From Stachybotrys elegans (taxonomy: Eukaryota > Ascomycota > Sordariomycetes > Hypocreales > Stachybotryaceae), in NCBI GenBank assembly GCA_020746835.1, contig JAGPNK010000013.1:124001-188000 (forward strand): 64,000 bases of DNA, in the 5' to 3' direction. The position numbers and the translations under genes were made by a program. This document shows, one piece after another, positions 52,310-64,000 of this stretch. Each line of letters opens with the position of its first letter. Positions within the stretch are counted from its first letter, which is position 1. The notes below the pieces were generated by a model. That model did not search any database, was not told the DNA's origin, and was given only the letters and a program-made list of their open reading frames with translations.

Positions 52310-54321
52310 ATGTGGGAGGCAAACTGGACCGAAGACGGCGTCGCCACCGTCGGCCAAGTCCGCGAGAAGAAGCTCGCCGAGAAGCCCCAGCGCGATGAGA
52401 TGAAGCGCAAGAAGCGCGAGGACAAGATGAGGTCCCAGCTCGAGAAGCAGCGCCACAAGGACCAGCGCAAGAGGGCCTCTTCCTCCACCCAGAGCTCTGG
52501 CTCCGGCTCCGGCTCCGGCTCTGGCTCCGTCTCCCACTCGGGCCACTTCCGCCTCAAGATTCTCTCCCGCCGCTCCGATGATGCTTCTCCTCCCTCGCCC
52601 CAGGCCGCCTCGCCTCCCTCTCGTCGCATTCCCGCCGCCCTCTTCAAGCGTACATCTCTCTCTATTGTCGAGATTATTCCCCAGAACGACGAGACTCTAT
52701 CCGATTCTGCCACCTTCATCTCTCTCGACGGTGGGAACTCTCCTACAACCACTATTGATGGCAAGATTAACCCTCCCTTTCCCCTTTCATCCACCAACCG
52801 TCGGCATGTCTCTCATCTTACTGACCCAAATACTCATATACAGACTCTCTCTTCACCGATCCTATACCCGGCGATGTCACATCTACCGGCACAGCGCCGG
52901 ACCGTACGTCCATCGAGCCCGAGAATCTCTACTCTCCCACATCGACATGGGACACCTCCCTCTCCCAAGCCGACGACTCAATATCCCCTATCAAGCAACA
53001 CCACCCCCTATCAAAGCATCCCCAACAAGACGACATGCAGCTCACACACCTCTCTCTCTCTCCCGTCAAAGGCAAGTTCTCCGACTACACCATGACTGAG
53101 ACACGCTTCCCCGCCCCGGACCTCGACGGCTACGCCCTCCTCCCATTCACAAAGGAGCCTTCCCCGGATACCCTCGACTTGCACACAGCTCCATCGCGAT
53201 GGCGCGGCCCCAACAACTCAGCCACCGTCAACACGGCCACCAACGTCCTCCATACCTGGAATGACAACCCCAACTACCAGTATGATGCGCCGCCCTACGC
53301 CTTCACTCGGGAGAAGCTGTGCCACGGTGTCTGGAAGATGGCCAAGCAGTACCATCCCCTCATACGGGAGCGCCTGTGTCATCTCTGGAGCCCAGAGGCT
53401 GCTCTAGCCTTCACCGACGATGACCAGATTGAGATGCTACACCTGGCCATGGCCATGCTGCATCACACCAGCTACACCGAAGACCCTACCATGTTGCGCG
53501 GCATCGCCGCCAACGACCCCGGCGAGAAGCGCATTCTCTTCATGTGGGACACACCCGGTACGGACGTCCTATAATCATCAAAAATAATCCCAGCCTACTA
53601 ACCAACCCGCAGGCATCGTCGCTTATCACGCCTGCCTCTACCCCGACAAAGAATTCCTCCACGTTTCCAACCTCCCCCCGCGAGGCAATTCCCCTCCAAC
53701 ATCCGCATCACGCCCATGAAAGCCTCCCAGGTCGCCCTCTCCATCCGCCTCAGCAACTCCATCGACCGCGTCTGCTCGCTCGCCATCCAGTCCCTGCGCC
53801 CGCAGGACACCATCGCCGACGACCTGCGCCACCTGCACAACGTCCTCCGCCCGGGCGGCGTCTGCCAGCTGACCTTAATAAACCCCATGCCCGTCATGTC
53901 CACCGTCGGGCGCCGCCTCGTTCTCTGGCTCGAGCGCCATCTGCTGCGCAACCTTACGCGCGAGGGCAAATGCCTGAGCCCGACGTCTTGGTTCCCCGAT
54001 TTTCTGAGGAGAGCAGGGCTCCGCGGCCCAGGGAGCACCGTCACGAGGCATAGTTTCCGCGCCGTATCGCATGTCAAAGAGTCCACCACCGATATAATCA
54101 GCGACAATCCGGCCGAGGTGCTACAGAGGGAGCAGCACCTCCTGCCACAGGTTCAGAGCCTTGTTGGCCGCACTCTGTGGATCGAGATCTGGGGGCCGTA
54201 CGTAACAGCCGAAAAATGGTGGTGGGAGGAGCGAGATATCGTCGATGAATGCCTCAGCCTTGGCACAGAATGGGAATATCACCTCATCAACGCCGTCAAA
54301 GATTCCCACTCTGCGGACTGA
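52310..54321 (+). CDS. Degenerate methyltransferase-like protein, frame broken at a C run
   Basis: Protein with a class-I SAM-methyltransferase-like second half. The exons I favour are 52310-52760, 52844-53557 and 53613-54321. The first intron would use a GC donor (GATG/GCAAGA), or GT at 52731. The N-terminus reads 'MWEANWTEDGVATVGQVRE', then a very basic Lys/Arg/Glu helix and a Ser-Gly linker. The core has 'RILFMWDTPGIVAYHACL' where a motif I glycine loop would be, then 'DDLRHLHNVLRPGGVCQLT', the usual late methyltransferase strand. At the six-C run 53674-53679 the frame must shift for 'YPDKEFLHVSNLPP' to join 'QFPSNIRITPMKASQ'; one more C would do it (about 624 residues). Without that, translation stops at 53719. 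SAM binding is doubtful because the loop glycines are mostly lost. Confidence 0.65.
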
Positions 54322-55748
54322 ACCATTCTCCACCACGACACCACGTTAAATAACATAGGTTGGCCACATCCTCTTAGGGGACAACCTCTCCACGGAACAT
54401 GTCTTTCTTTCCCCGGTCAGCCGCCTTAACCACGGTATGACCACAAACTACTGTCCCAAAACCTCCTCTGTCAGATCCAATAAACATCAAACAAACCACA
54501 AGCGATGGGGGTATGAGCAAACCGATCCTACAACAACAACACGCACACGTTTTTCTCTTCTTTCCCCCCTTCCCTATTTCACTCTACCCTTTTTCTTCTC
54601 GTTGAATTTCGATGTAGCCAGCATAGGGAAAACTATTGGGCCATGTATTCTCGTCAAAACCTTCCCCCTTTTCTCTTTCTTGTTCTTTTTAAGCCACCAA
54701 GGATACCCATAAACTTTTGTTAGATAATAATAAACGACAGGAGAGCAAAATCTCAATAGTCTTTCTACTTCCTTGGGCGACCAACTCGTCTATTGCCTGA
54801 GGGGTTTCCCTTTAAGCCTCCAATGAACCAAGAAAAATCCCTGCCTCGTAGGATTTCCCACTCATGATGCAGAATTCTAGGGTCTAGGCAAACCTCCATC
54901 TTCTCAGAGATGACTCTCGATAGGCGAAGTCAAGCTCGGCACGGCAGGGGTTGGTTCGCCGACATGAATACCCCGGACAATGGAGAATCCGGGGTAGAGA
55001 AAAAGCCGGGGTTCTTTTGTCCTCTGGGTGAATAGCACGTCCCCCCCTTGGCGGTGGTGGCTTTATGTGTACAAAGGTTCTCTCTGCCCAAAACACCATA
55101 CAATCTAACGGCCCAGCCCTCAGTAACGGGAAAAAGCAAACCAAGCTGCCTCCACGTCATCGCCCATCCCGTTCCAGGCTTAGATGGCCGCAAGATAAGG
55201 TGCGGCGTGGCGTTGACGGTTGCAATTTACCCGCTGTACCCCAGGCGACGCCGGCTCGTTCTAACCCCCGTTCCTTAGTAGCAATGGTTGGACGTCTGGC
55301 TCTCTCCATAGGTGGCACTCCGTCCAGAGCATAGGGATATGTAGTTCGCCAAGGACGCTGGTCGTTCGTTGTTAGGTAACCACATCCTCGTGGCCGGATG
55401 ATGCCGTCTTACGCCCCCTGCGAGTCAATTTAATGGCTTGATGAGGGTATAAGCATAATGTGGTATTGACAACGTTGGACTGCACAGGGTCGGCCTAAGC
55501 GAGGTGCCATGTCGAAATGGATGGCTTGGATCGTATTTCTCCCCATCCCCGGCCGCGGATGCTAATCCTAGCATAGTCCCTCCCCTCTCCCAACACATCG
55601 ACATGCATGTTTCATATAAAGCATCCCTTTCGGTAACCCCAGACGCCAAGCTGATCAAAGCGGTACCAACACCACGGTAGCGGACACAAGCAAAAGGTAG
55701 GCAAAACGAGCTATGCAATTCACTATGATACAACAGGCAGGAGGTGCG
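54322..55748. other. Convergent intergenic region (methyltransferase-like / GPCR)
   Basis: 1.4 kb of 3' flanks of convergent genes. It is T-rich near 54540-54720. No gene is seen. Confidence 0.6.
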
Positions 55749-57148
55749 CTACAAGCTTGTCCTTGCTTCGCCGGGGTCCGCGCGACTGTGGGCTAATTCG
55801 GTTGTGCTCTCCGATTCGTACGTCTTCCTGTTCCTCGAGGCGCTCCGCCGGCGCGAATCCTCGTGAGAACGCATACCCCCCACAATCTCCGTAACAGCTG
55901 GCCGTTTACCCAGGCGCAAATCGACGAGAAGGTTGCGGCACGCTGCCCACGAGGTGACAATGTAAATGGAGGCGTTCCAGAACCCCTGCAGGGGGAGCAC
56001 AAAGGCGCTCATGAACTCGAGAGGTGCGAGAGTGCGTCCGCCATGGACCGCTGAGTACACACGGTTGGCACTCGAAGGGATCCAGGTGATGAGCATGGCG
56101 GTGAAGAAGAGGATGGCACACTTGGTATAGGACCAAGCTGCTGTGTTGAGCTCGTAGTTGCGTCGGCGGGCCGACATGTAAGGCCGTTGCACTTGGACAG
56201 GGCGCGTCTCACTGTGAGGCTTCGGAACTATCGAGTTGTGCGACTTTGGGTTGGACGAGATGGTTACTGAATAGGCCGTATTGGGGTGGTTGGCTGCATC
56301 CTCGGGTGCCCGCTGACCGAGTGGTTGAAGCGGAATCTGCCTCGTCTCATCGGCAGCTTCCGACGTGACAACCACCTCCGTCGTCCCCACGGTAAGGCCT
56401 GCATCGCCATTCATGGTAGTTAGCGGATCAGGCTCTGAGGCGCTGATGTAGAGTAGCTCTCTTCGTTTGTTGTAGATGGTGCGTCCGGCACGGATGTAGA
56501 TGGAGAAGGTAATGATGATGGCGACCCTTGAAGCAATGATTAGCCTGCTGATGGTAGATATCGAGAAGCGGCAGTGCGCACCAGACTGGAGCATAAAAGG
56601 TGGCGATACGCAGGACGTCCCATTCAGATGTCACCCAGCACCACAGGTTCGCGTCTCCGTATACTCGAGTGCCGTGGTCTCGGACAAAGATGTATGTGAT
56701 TGCTGGGATCAGGGGAATACCGTAGCAAACCGCCAGGTAGTACGGCTCCATGCGACGAAGCTTGGAAGCATCGAACTTGAGGTAGAATGTGAGATAGACG
56801 TTGATGGCCATGGCCAGGGTCCAAAAGACATCGGCCGGCATGAACCTGTGAAAACACTGTCAGCCGTGAGCACACTACCACATCTGCCTACTCCTACATT
56901 TGAATGATGGCAGCCTGGAACTGGCAACCCGCAGAGTCCTCATCATCAATGTAGGCACGGGATATCAAGGTGCCGATGTTGACTAGTATGTTGCCAAAGG
57001 AGGCGTAAAACACCAGGCGGTTGATGGGCCTATGGAATGAGGTCGAGGAGCAAAAGGTTGTGATGATGAAGAGACTTCCCAGCGCAGAGAGAATCGAGCA
57101 CGTGCGCTCGATGACACTGATAGCCACGAGTTGATTTGGCGTGAGCAT
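55749..57148 (-). CDS. cAMP-receptor-like G-protein-coupled receptor
   Basis: Seven-helix plasma-membrane receptor of the Dictyostelium cAMP-receptor-like class found in filamentous fungi, 430 residues. There are three exons on the minus strand, 57148-56898, 56845-56582 and 56526-55749, with introns of 52 and 55 nt, both phase 2. Helix 1 is near 'ISVIERTCSILSALGSLFII', helix 2 'LVFYASFGNILVNIGTLIS', helix 3 'VFWTLAMAINVYLTFYLKF', helix 4 'YYLAVCYGIPLIPAITYIFV' and helix 5 spans the second junction ('APVWVAIIITFSIY'). A long third intracellular loop of about 120 residues, Ser/Thr/Pro-rich, follows, then helix 6 'CAILFFTAMLITWIPSSANR' and helix 7 'FVLPLQGFWNASIYIVTS'. The tail is Arg/Ser/Glu-rich, suited to phosphorylation. 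The ligand is unknown. Confidence 0.92.
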
Positions 57149-60100
57149 GATGGTCCTGGGGGATGGGGGATCTAGCGAACTAGATCCTCCAGGGCGCTGT
57201 GCCTTCGACTTCGAGATGAGGGTGGCAGATGGAGAAGAAAGATTGGAGATGTGCGCGTGAATGTGGGTGAAGGTTAGAAGGTTGTTGGTCCGTTAGTCGT
57301 TGCAAAGCAGTTTGCAGTGACGAGGTGCACGCTCGCCGAAACGAGCCCTGAGCTGGTAATGTGGCAGTTGTAGACACACGCCGCCGGTCCGTCGTCCGAT
57401 CAATGAATCAAGGCCAACACCACACGGTGAAGGGAAGACGAACGCCTAGTAGCTTGTGCGTCAACTTTGGGACCTGGACACCAGACCAGGAGGATCGGCA
57501 GAGCTAGACATGTCATGCCACGAGCGTTGCCGCGTGGGAAGGCGATCTTGATATGCAAACAAGAAGAGACGGTGGAAGGAAAAAGCAAGTGGCCACAGAG
57601 TTAATAAGGTAGTCAAGACCCGGCAGAGGACAACGGATGGACAGGGCTGGTAAGCCCAAAGCCAAGTGGTGTTGACACTAAAAGGACAAGCATTAGGCTT
57701 GCCTAGGGGTAGCCTGCCTCACCGAAGTTCCCAGGCCATCGAAATCTTGCTTTACCCAAGGTAAGTTCCGTAATGCAAGCCCGCTGCCAAGACAGTGAAG
57801 GCAATCAATGCCAGCACATATAGTGTATACTGAAAGACAAGCGAGAGTTGTGTCTCGATAGGCTGGATTGCAGTGAGGGAGTCGAAAGTCCGTGGGGGAC
57901 TGCGAGGCCATGCGAATGCGTCCCAGGTCCCTCGGCCTCCTCTCAGGACGAAATTACCTAAAGAAGGAATAGAGGTCGAGGAACGGCAAAGGAGCAAAGC
58001 AAGCAGGGGCTTGTCCATATGCGGGTCACACCGTCGGGGCAACTCCCAGCCATGGGACTGGAGCTGGAACGAGGACGTGTGTGGGGGATGGCTGGGGTTG
58101 AAGCTGGAGATGTGGATGGAATGGAGACGGGCATGATGAACTGGGGACCGGCAGATGGGACTTCCAGAGGTGGGCTCAGGGCTCGAACGGCAATGGAATA
58201 TCCATAGAATATGCCCCATGAATCATCATATCGTGTCTTTTCCAACCTGGGCAGACACAGATTAGTAGATGCAACGACAACGACGACAACAACCACTAAT
58301 GCAGTTGGGTCAGGAAGCATAATATCCGCACATTGTATAGGCTTACAGGAAGAAGACATTCCAGGGGCAAGACGAGTCGTGGCATCAAGATGACGGGTCC
58401 ACCAGAAATCTCGGACGCTGAGAATCGACGAGTCCAAAATAGAAAGGATGTACACAGTGGGTTCATGTGGTGGTCGGTGCCCTGAGCTGAAGATGACAGA
58501 AGCCTCGCGTCGAATGAGATGGTGCTGTCCAATCCGACCATAGCAGGACGTTGCGTTGGCTGTACGTTGGCTGTACGTCGGCGTGCTGGCTCCTGCGGCA
58601 GAAGGGCAACCTTGCCTGTCTGGTCAGCTTACCTTCCCAATGCGCGAAACAGACCGACGCTGTAGACGGGTATTCTGCAAGCCACAATCCTGACCGACTG
58701 ATGGTTGTCTCAGGGAGAGGGGAGGGTGAAAAGGGAGGGTCGGCTTCGGAAGTACTTACTTACATCTTACGGGCATGAGTGAGAACTGAGAAGGTGCGCA
58801 GGGTGGACCCTTCCTTCCTGCTCAGCCCAACACAAGAAAAGCATCGGAATCAAGCGAAAGGCATCCATGCTTTTCTTGCTTTACCTCCATCCGCTACCCG
58901 TACGGATATTTCTTCTTGTGCAACCAAAGCGACGCTGAGGTCAGCCTGTTCCCTGCCCTCGTTTCCGCCTCCCCTGTCCGTCTGCATACAAGGAGCACCG
59001 CGACAGCCGAGCAAAATTGTCGGGTTGCACAACCACACCGTCACGTTATCCGGCGCCACACTCCCCATTCCTTCTCCTGATGGGTGACAGGAAGTTATGA
59101 AATATGAGGGCCCAGCTTGACAATCTCCCAGGTCATCGTCCTCCTCAGGCCCCAGGGCGCCTCTAACTGCCGGCTGATCATATTCTCGGTGTTTGCAAAC
59201 AGGCGCCGGCCTGGTTTCCACATTCTCGTCGTTCTAACTGGAAACTAGCACCAACGGCAGCCAGGGGGTCCATGGACAATATGGAACGCAAGCGATGCTG
59301 AAGAAGAAGAAAAAATGGGTTTCCTGCAGCCTCATTTGCGTCCGGCTTAGCTCGCCCTCCCCTTGACTCGCGCAATCACCAGCCGAACCGAGGGTTTGTT
59401 GAGGACAGCATTCTCGCTAAGGAGCTGTCTCTCCGGGTATTTCAACAAGCCTACCCTTAGCAGGCTCTCGCGGCTTTCACCAGCGCCTGTTGCAGGCAAG
59501 CGGCTTTGCTATTTACATACCTCCCGCTAGGCAGCCATCTCACCGGTCTTTGAGCGAAGGAGCGAGCGTGGCTTAAATCCCCCATCCTCTTGGGCTGACG
59601 GCCGTGACTCTTCTCGTCATCCGGCCGAAACGTCAACCATGGTAGCAGCAGCACGAGGAAGCCACGCGATATCTGGGGCGGGCATGACTCTGACACTAGC
59701 TCGCCGTCCACCTCACGGCGTAATTTAATCGTGGTGGGGTTATTCCATGGCCTTGGCTGCGGGGTCCCCGCATCGTCGTGGAGAAGGCAATGAATGGACC
59801 ACGCGATCTATCATTCTGTCGTGACTGACATTCATGTGCCCTTCATCGATCTTACTTGATCTGTGGTTAGGATCCAGAGAAAATTCTCCATTCTGTTAGG
59901 TTCTTACGTAAATACATACGGGGCTGAAAGAGATAATAGTGCAGTCGCGTTTCTCACTTACAGGCCTGATGTGAAGGGGGGCACATGTGTAAGGTGATCA
60001 GCCCGAAGGCCCAACTGAACTCACATTACAGTGCGAGTATCCAGTGTTGGACGTTTGGTGGTCCGGCGCATCGGCATCTGCTATCAAGTCCGCACACCAT

Positions 60101-61546
60101 GGTGCTCACACAATCTTGGGCTTGAGAAGAAAGCTGATGGTAGATGTTGAGCTGCATTAAGGAGCCCACACTTTTCTACCATAGCTGTAGTTGCAAATTT
60201 GCAATTAAGTGCTGAGATCCAAGCATATCCAATTGCTCTTCCATCGAAAAATAAGGTATCTTGTCCACAGAGACCCAAGATGATGCGACAGAAGGTTATC
60301 GTCCTGGTAAGGGACGTCAGTATTCACCCACATATGCATCTGCCGTCAACTATAATATGTAATTGGCATCGCGGTCACTACTCAAATCACCATTCTAGAG
60401 TTCATAGGGCCATCTAATAAGCTCTTTTTGGCCTATAGTCAAGCTATGATAGAGCAGGTGCGTGCAGTGAGGAAAGAAGAACAATGGTGTATGCGATTAC
60501 TGATGGTTGCCCTGTTGTCCGCAGACAGAGAACAAGGCCAGACAATGAAGGGATCGCCAGACTGTGATTGACATCGCCCATTGGCCGGAGCCAGAGAGCA
60601 ATTAGGCGGCAGCGGCAGCGGCAGCAAAAGCATGCATATGCAGTCAGGGGACCTGTTGTTAGCAGACCCGAGTGTATGCGTACCAGTACATTCGGGTGTG
60701 TAGTCTGACGAGGCTGGCCGTCTGTTCCGACAAGGCATGTCTCGAAGGTGCGAGACCGAGGCGCTGAGGTTGGGATACCGCCAGTCAAGCTATACTTTGG
60801 TCAAAAGCTGTCTTCCGACCTCTGCCTTCTCAAGCAGGTGGCGTGGCTCAACGACGGTGCAGAATGGCGATCATAAGTTGACATTGCACACTTCGGCATC
60901 TATCTATTCTCTAATCCTACGAGTATAGCCTGGCAATTGCCGGCCAGTGCCACGGGCTACCATTCCAGCCAGCGAACCTTTATGAAGCAGCTTCATTGGC
61001 TCAGTTGGGCACCAACTTCGCATCACCGAAGCAAAGAGGTCACTGGGACAGAAATATTCAGCCAGTGGCTCACCTCGTTCAACGACGAGCGTCTTGCCCA
61101 ACATCAAAAGCACAAGAGGATCAGGTACTCGTGTGGGGGGAAGGAGGGCCGCAGAGATGCTCCTGCAAACAGACTCCGCCAATTCTCAATGATGCGGCGA
61201 CGTGGAAGCCTCCTTCCACAAGCTGCATGGGGTCTACAAGCCAGACAGTACTTCTGTCTCTCTTACCTGGGTCAGAAATGTACTCTATTTTGAACAGCCT
61301 TGACTCGCCACGCACTTTTCTGCTCCTCGCCTTTACCTCCCCCCAACGTATGTTTCGACCAAGCCATTTGTTACCGTAACGCGAGAAGTATAAGATTCTG
61401 CTTCACCCAACTCAGACAACAGTCCCGCAATCTCGACTCAGTACCACTTACTCTGGCCATTACCCGACGTATCTTGTCCTGTCCAGATCACCCTCATCGA
61501 TCCCTTCCAAAGCGGCAGGCTCTTGTCATATCCGAGGCGAAGAAGG
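57149..61546. other. Gene-poor region upstream of the GPCR gene
   Basis: 4.4 kb in which I see no convincing gene. The first 1.3 kb on the minus strand may hold the GPCR promoter and leader. Open frames there encode Val or Pro runs caused by CAA/ACG-type repeats (58268-58300). From 59300 to 61400 composition is even, with no repeats of note. Confidence 0.5.
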
Positions 61547-62056
61547 ATGGCGGCTGTGCCAGTGTTACCCGCGCCTGCATTGCCTATACCGCTTTCATTC
61601 AACCCCGAAATCAACGGCCGTCGAAGTCATTCCTCCGCCCGTGGCTCAGTATCCAATACGCATGGCCATCATCATGACAGCAGGCGGGACCGGACAAAAT
61701 CGCCCCGCGTCTCTTGTTCATCTACCGGATCGCAACTGCATGAGCTCGAGTTGGCAGCGCAGCGGTTAAGCCAGGATATTGCACGGAACTCGAGGGAACA
61801 TATTCGTGATCCTATCAGCCATCACCAACATTACCCTCATCACGGCGGGTCCAACCAAAGACACGCTCATGCTCGTAAAGAGAACCGAGATTCATCGGGC
61901 CATTACCATGACTGCCATTATGCTGGAGGGTCGAGTCACATTCACAGCCATAGCTCCAAGGAGAATGCTGTAGAGCATCACGGCTCGAATCTCAAGTACA
62001 ATATAAACCAAGCACCCAGCAAAGGGGCCGGGCTGAACCCGCGACGATGGTTCTAG
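61547..62056 (+). CDS. Possible small His/Ser-rich protein
   Basis: Open frame of 169 codons starting 'MAAVPVLPAPALPIPLSFNP' and ending 'GAGLNPRRWF'. The middle has 'HELELAAQRLSQDIARN', a plausible short helix, followed by a region rich in His, Ser and Asn. It has an ATG and a consistent low-complexity composition but no domain, no paralogue in the window and no clear promoter. It could be a lineage-specific gene or chance. No function is proposed. Confidence 0.35.
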   Translation: MAAVPVLPAPALPIPLSFNPEINGRRSHSSARGSVSNTHGHHHDSRRDRTKSPRVSCSSTGSQLHELELAAQRLSQDIARNSREHIRDPISHHQHYPHHGGSNQRHAHARKENRDSSGHYHDCHYAGGSSHIHSHSSKENAVEHHGSNLKYNINQAPSKGAGLNPRRWF

Positions 62057-64000
62057 AGAAGACCAAGCCCAGCGCCTCCTCCCAGGAGGGCGTCGGCTAG
62101 TACAAGCAAGCCTCCCGAGCCGGGATTTACCTTGAAGGAAGACCAAACCAGAAGCACATTGGCAGAGCAAAGGAAGAAAGGGAAAAAGAAGGCGGACAAA
62201 AGCTGGTCGTGCTTCAATGCATAATCACGGCAGTGCCAATAGTTACTACGGTAGTCGGGTACAACGATGTGCGATAAAGAAGCCGGTCATCACCTCATAG
62301 TGAGCTCGGTCAGGGACGATGATAGACTTGGAGACGGAAAAGGATAATCAGATTTAAGAGACGAGGGCCTCCTGGTCCTTGATTGCCTATACTTTGGTAG
62401 TATGAATAGTTTCGATAATTCTTAAGATTAGCATTACTCTCCCGATTTTCTTGTAAAGCAATGTGCAGTCGCATCTGTCCCAACCAAGCGTCATCAAGAT
62501 TGCCTGCCACCAACCCATGGTCCATCCATACAGAAGAGTTCAGAAAGCTCATCTCACATCCAGTGGGGTTCCGTGGACCAGAACAGCAGAGCTGAGGGTG
62601 ATGCAAGCCCTCGATGGCTGACATGCAATTACTTAACTTGAGTCACTTGTAAATTTTCCATGGCAATTGCAAATCCACTTCCTGCCACTCACACAGCACA
62701 GCCCAGTGGTGTTTGTAAATTGAGCGCGGGGAGAAAAAAAATTGTAAAACCAGAAAACAAAAAAAACACAAGAAATCCACCTTGGTTGCCGAGGCTAAAG
62801 GATCGACCCGGCACGAACCAGTGGCCAGATGTGACGAGAAGGGTGAGGAGATGGGCCCCTCGTGTAGATCAGAGGCACATCACGCCAGCGGCGAACAGTC
62901 AACTCCGCGTCCCGCAGGACACGGAAAGTGTGAATGTATGTATGTATATATGAGGGTGGGCATCACGCACCCTTGTGCGCCCGCACCCGTGCATGTTCTT
63001 GCCGTGTCTTCGGCTATCCCTCGCGACTGTGCGGTATCCCTTCGAGTTTTGCCACTCTGACGTCGGATTGTTCCCTGGGGGGCAGATCTTCTGGGGAGTT
63101 TGCTATTGTATGGATTTGCCGGCGCCTAGCAAAGGCTTTCGATGGCATCACGATTGGGAGAAAGGGCCCGCTCAGCCACCAACCATCAGCGCACCAAAGA
63201 GGAGCACCAAAGAGGAGGATGACCCAAATCGACTGATTCTGGAGCAAAAGGGAGGGGTCATCCCACGCACCCGCAGTCCCCCACCCCCGTCACAACTTGG
63301 AATTTCCAAATTGCCTCGAGCTTTTCCAAACATGATTTTGGGAGGGTCGTGGTAAGCTCGCGGTATCGGTACCTCTGGTTCAGGTATCCCCTCTGCCTTA
63401 GCTGGATGTGTCCGTGGTGGACCAGGCTCGTCCCGGCGCGAACGGCCCCTCACCATGCATCATGGATGGAATTGGCAATCTAGTCCACGGGAGCTATCCC
63501 TCCCCAAGCAAAGCCCTGTGGATCCATATCGTGGTTCTGCTCTGCTGCCTTGTGCCAGTTTGTCCTCCATGCGTCGGTTCGTGTGTCATGTAGGTATGTA
63601 GGTATATTAAAAACCTTAGCTCTGCCCGTCAGCATTCTCAGATTCAACTAGTCGTACAATGCCAAGTACTGTGCTCATATCCTCAGCCTCATCCTTCCTC
63701 CATGGCAAGAGACGTGGTAACTGTTCGAATCCCCTCGTCCATATAATATACAAAGCAAACGCGCCAAAAAGGGGGTATCATGTGTAATTCCAATGCCCAG
63801 CACAAAATATCCCAAGTGCCCAAGCAGCGCAAGTAATGAAAGACGCTGACCAAGCCAGAGGTCGGTACGAATATAAGTCCTGCTCTTCTCCATCTTGGGA
63901 GCAGGCGGTTTTCCCAAATAATACCGAACATATGCAGCTGTGCCGCGGTTCGAAAGACGCAGCGCGAAATGTAGAAATCAAGACAAAAGAGGGTAGGAGG
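62057..64000. other. Intergenic DNA to the window edge
   Basis: No supportable gene. An A-rich tract lies at 62745-62775, and there are short tandem ATGT and TAGGTAT units near 62935 and 63592. A gene beginning beyond the edge cannot be excluded. Confidence 0.5.

Noticed and set aside
57752..58455. Open frames upstream of the GPCR gene on the minus strand
   Set aside because: Val and Pro/Ser runs come from simple repeats, there is no ATG-led conserved content, and they lie where the GPCR leader is expected.
63735..63757. tRNA-like B-box GTTCGAATCCC
   Set aside because: No matching T-stem, D-arm or acceptor stem could be built upstream, so it is not called a tRNA.

Overview
This window is nuclear DNA of a filamentous ascomycete (Pezizomycotina, probably Sordariomycetes). 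Its genes carry short introns (about 46-135 nt, one of 222 nt) with GT(A/G)-AG ends and CTRAC-like branch sites. Codons are GC-rich in the third position, promoters and leaders are CT-rich, and the gene set is typical of the group: an AzgA-type purine permease, a cAMP-receptor-like GPCR, a DUF3455 secreted protein, a CASP/Coy1 Golgi protein and a fungal-type P450. I could not name the species. There is no sign of a virus, an intact transposon, a CRISPR array or a bacterial operon.

Layout: 1-5639 is a long gene-free upstream region of a C2H2 zinc-finger gene (5640-7937). It is followed by a Vps3/TGFBRAP1-like CORVET subunit (-, 10120-13805), head to head with the Golgi coiled-coil protein Coy1/CASP (+, 14327-16630). 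Next come a secreted DUF3455 protein (18668-19572) and an F-box protein (21128-23606). Ribosomal protein uL22/L17 (-, 24525-25522) and fibrillarin Nop1 (+, 26317-27513) share a divergent promoter. A cytochrome P450 (-, 28218-29931) is separated by 5.2 kb of gene-free DNA from an FMN-domain-less, CPR-like flavoprotein (35122-36972). After these lie an Hbn1/Frm2-type nitroreductase (39152-39919), mitochondrial phosphatidylserine decarboxylase Psd1 (-, 40334-42065), a ubiquitin-like-domain ER membrane protein of Herp/Usa1 type (43177-45610), a UCH37-type deubiquitinase (46184-47243), an AzgA purine transporter (-, 47885-50230), a degenerate methyltransferase-like protein (52310-54321) and a cAMP-receptor-like GPCR (-, 55749-57148). 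The last 7 kb is nearly gene-free, with one doubtful His/Ser-rich small gene at 61547-62056.

Most genes are housekeeping functions and no gene cluster or new multi-gene system is visible. The strongest points for a second look are: a 444-nt, stop-free, frame-preserving intron in the zinc-finger gene; a shared L17/Nop1 promoter carrying telo-box, Cbf1-type and CCAAT elements; two genes that each need one extra base in a G or C homopolymer to read through; the flavoprotein that has lost its FMN half and gained a Cys-Cys-Gly3-Cys-Cys motif; and the methyltransferase-like protein with an eroded SAM-binding loop. Exon boundaries were read by eye from splice signals and checked for reading-frame arithmetic; they have not been tested against transcripts.
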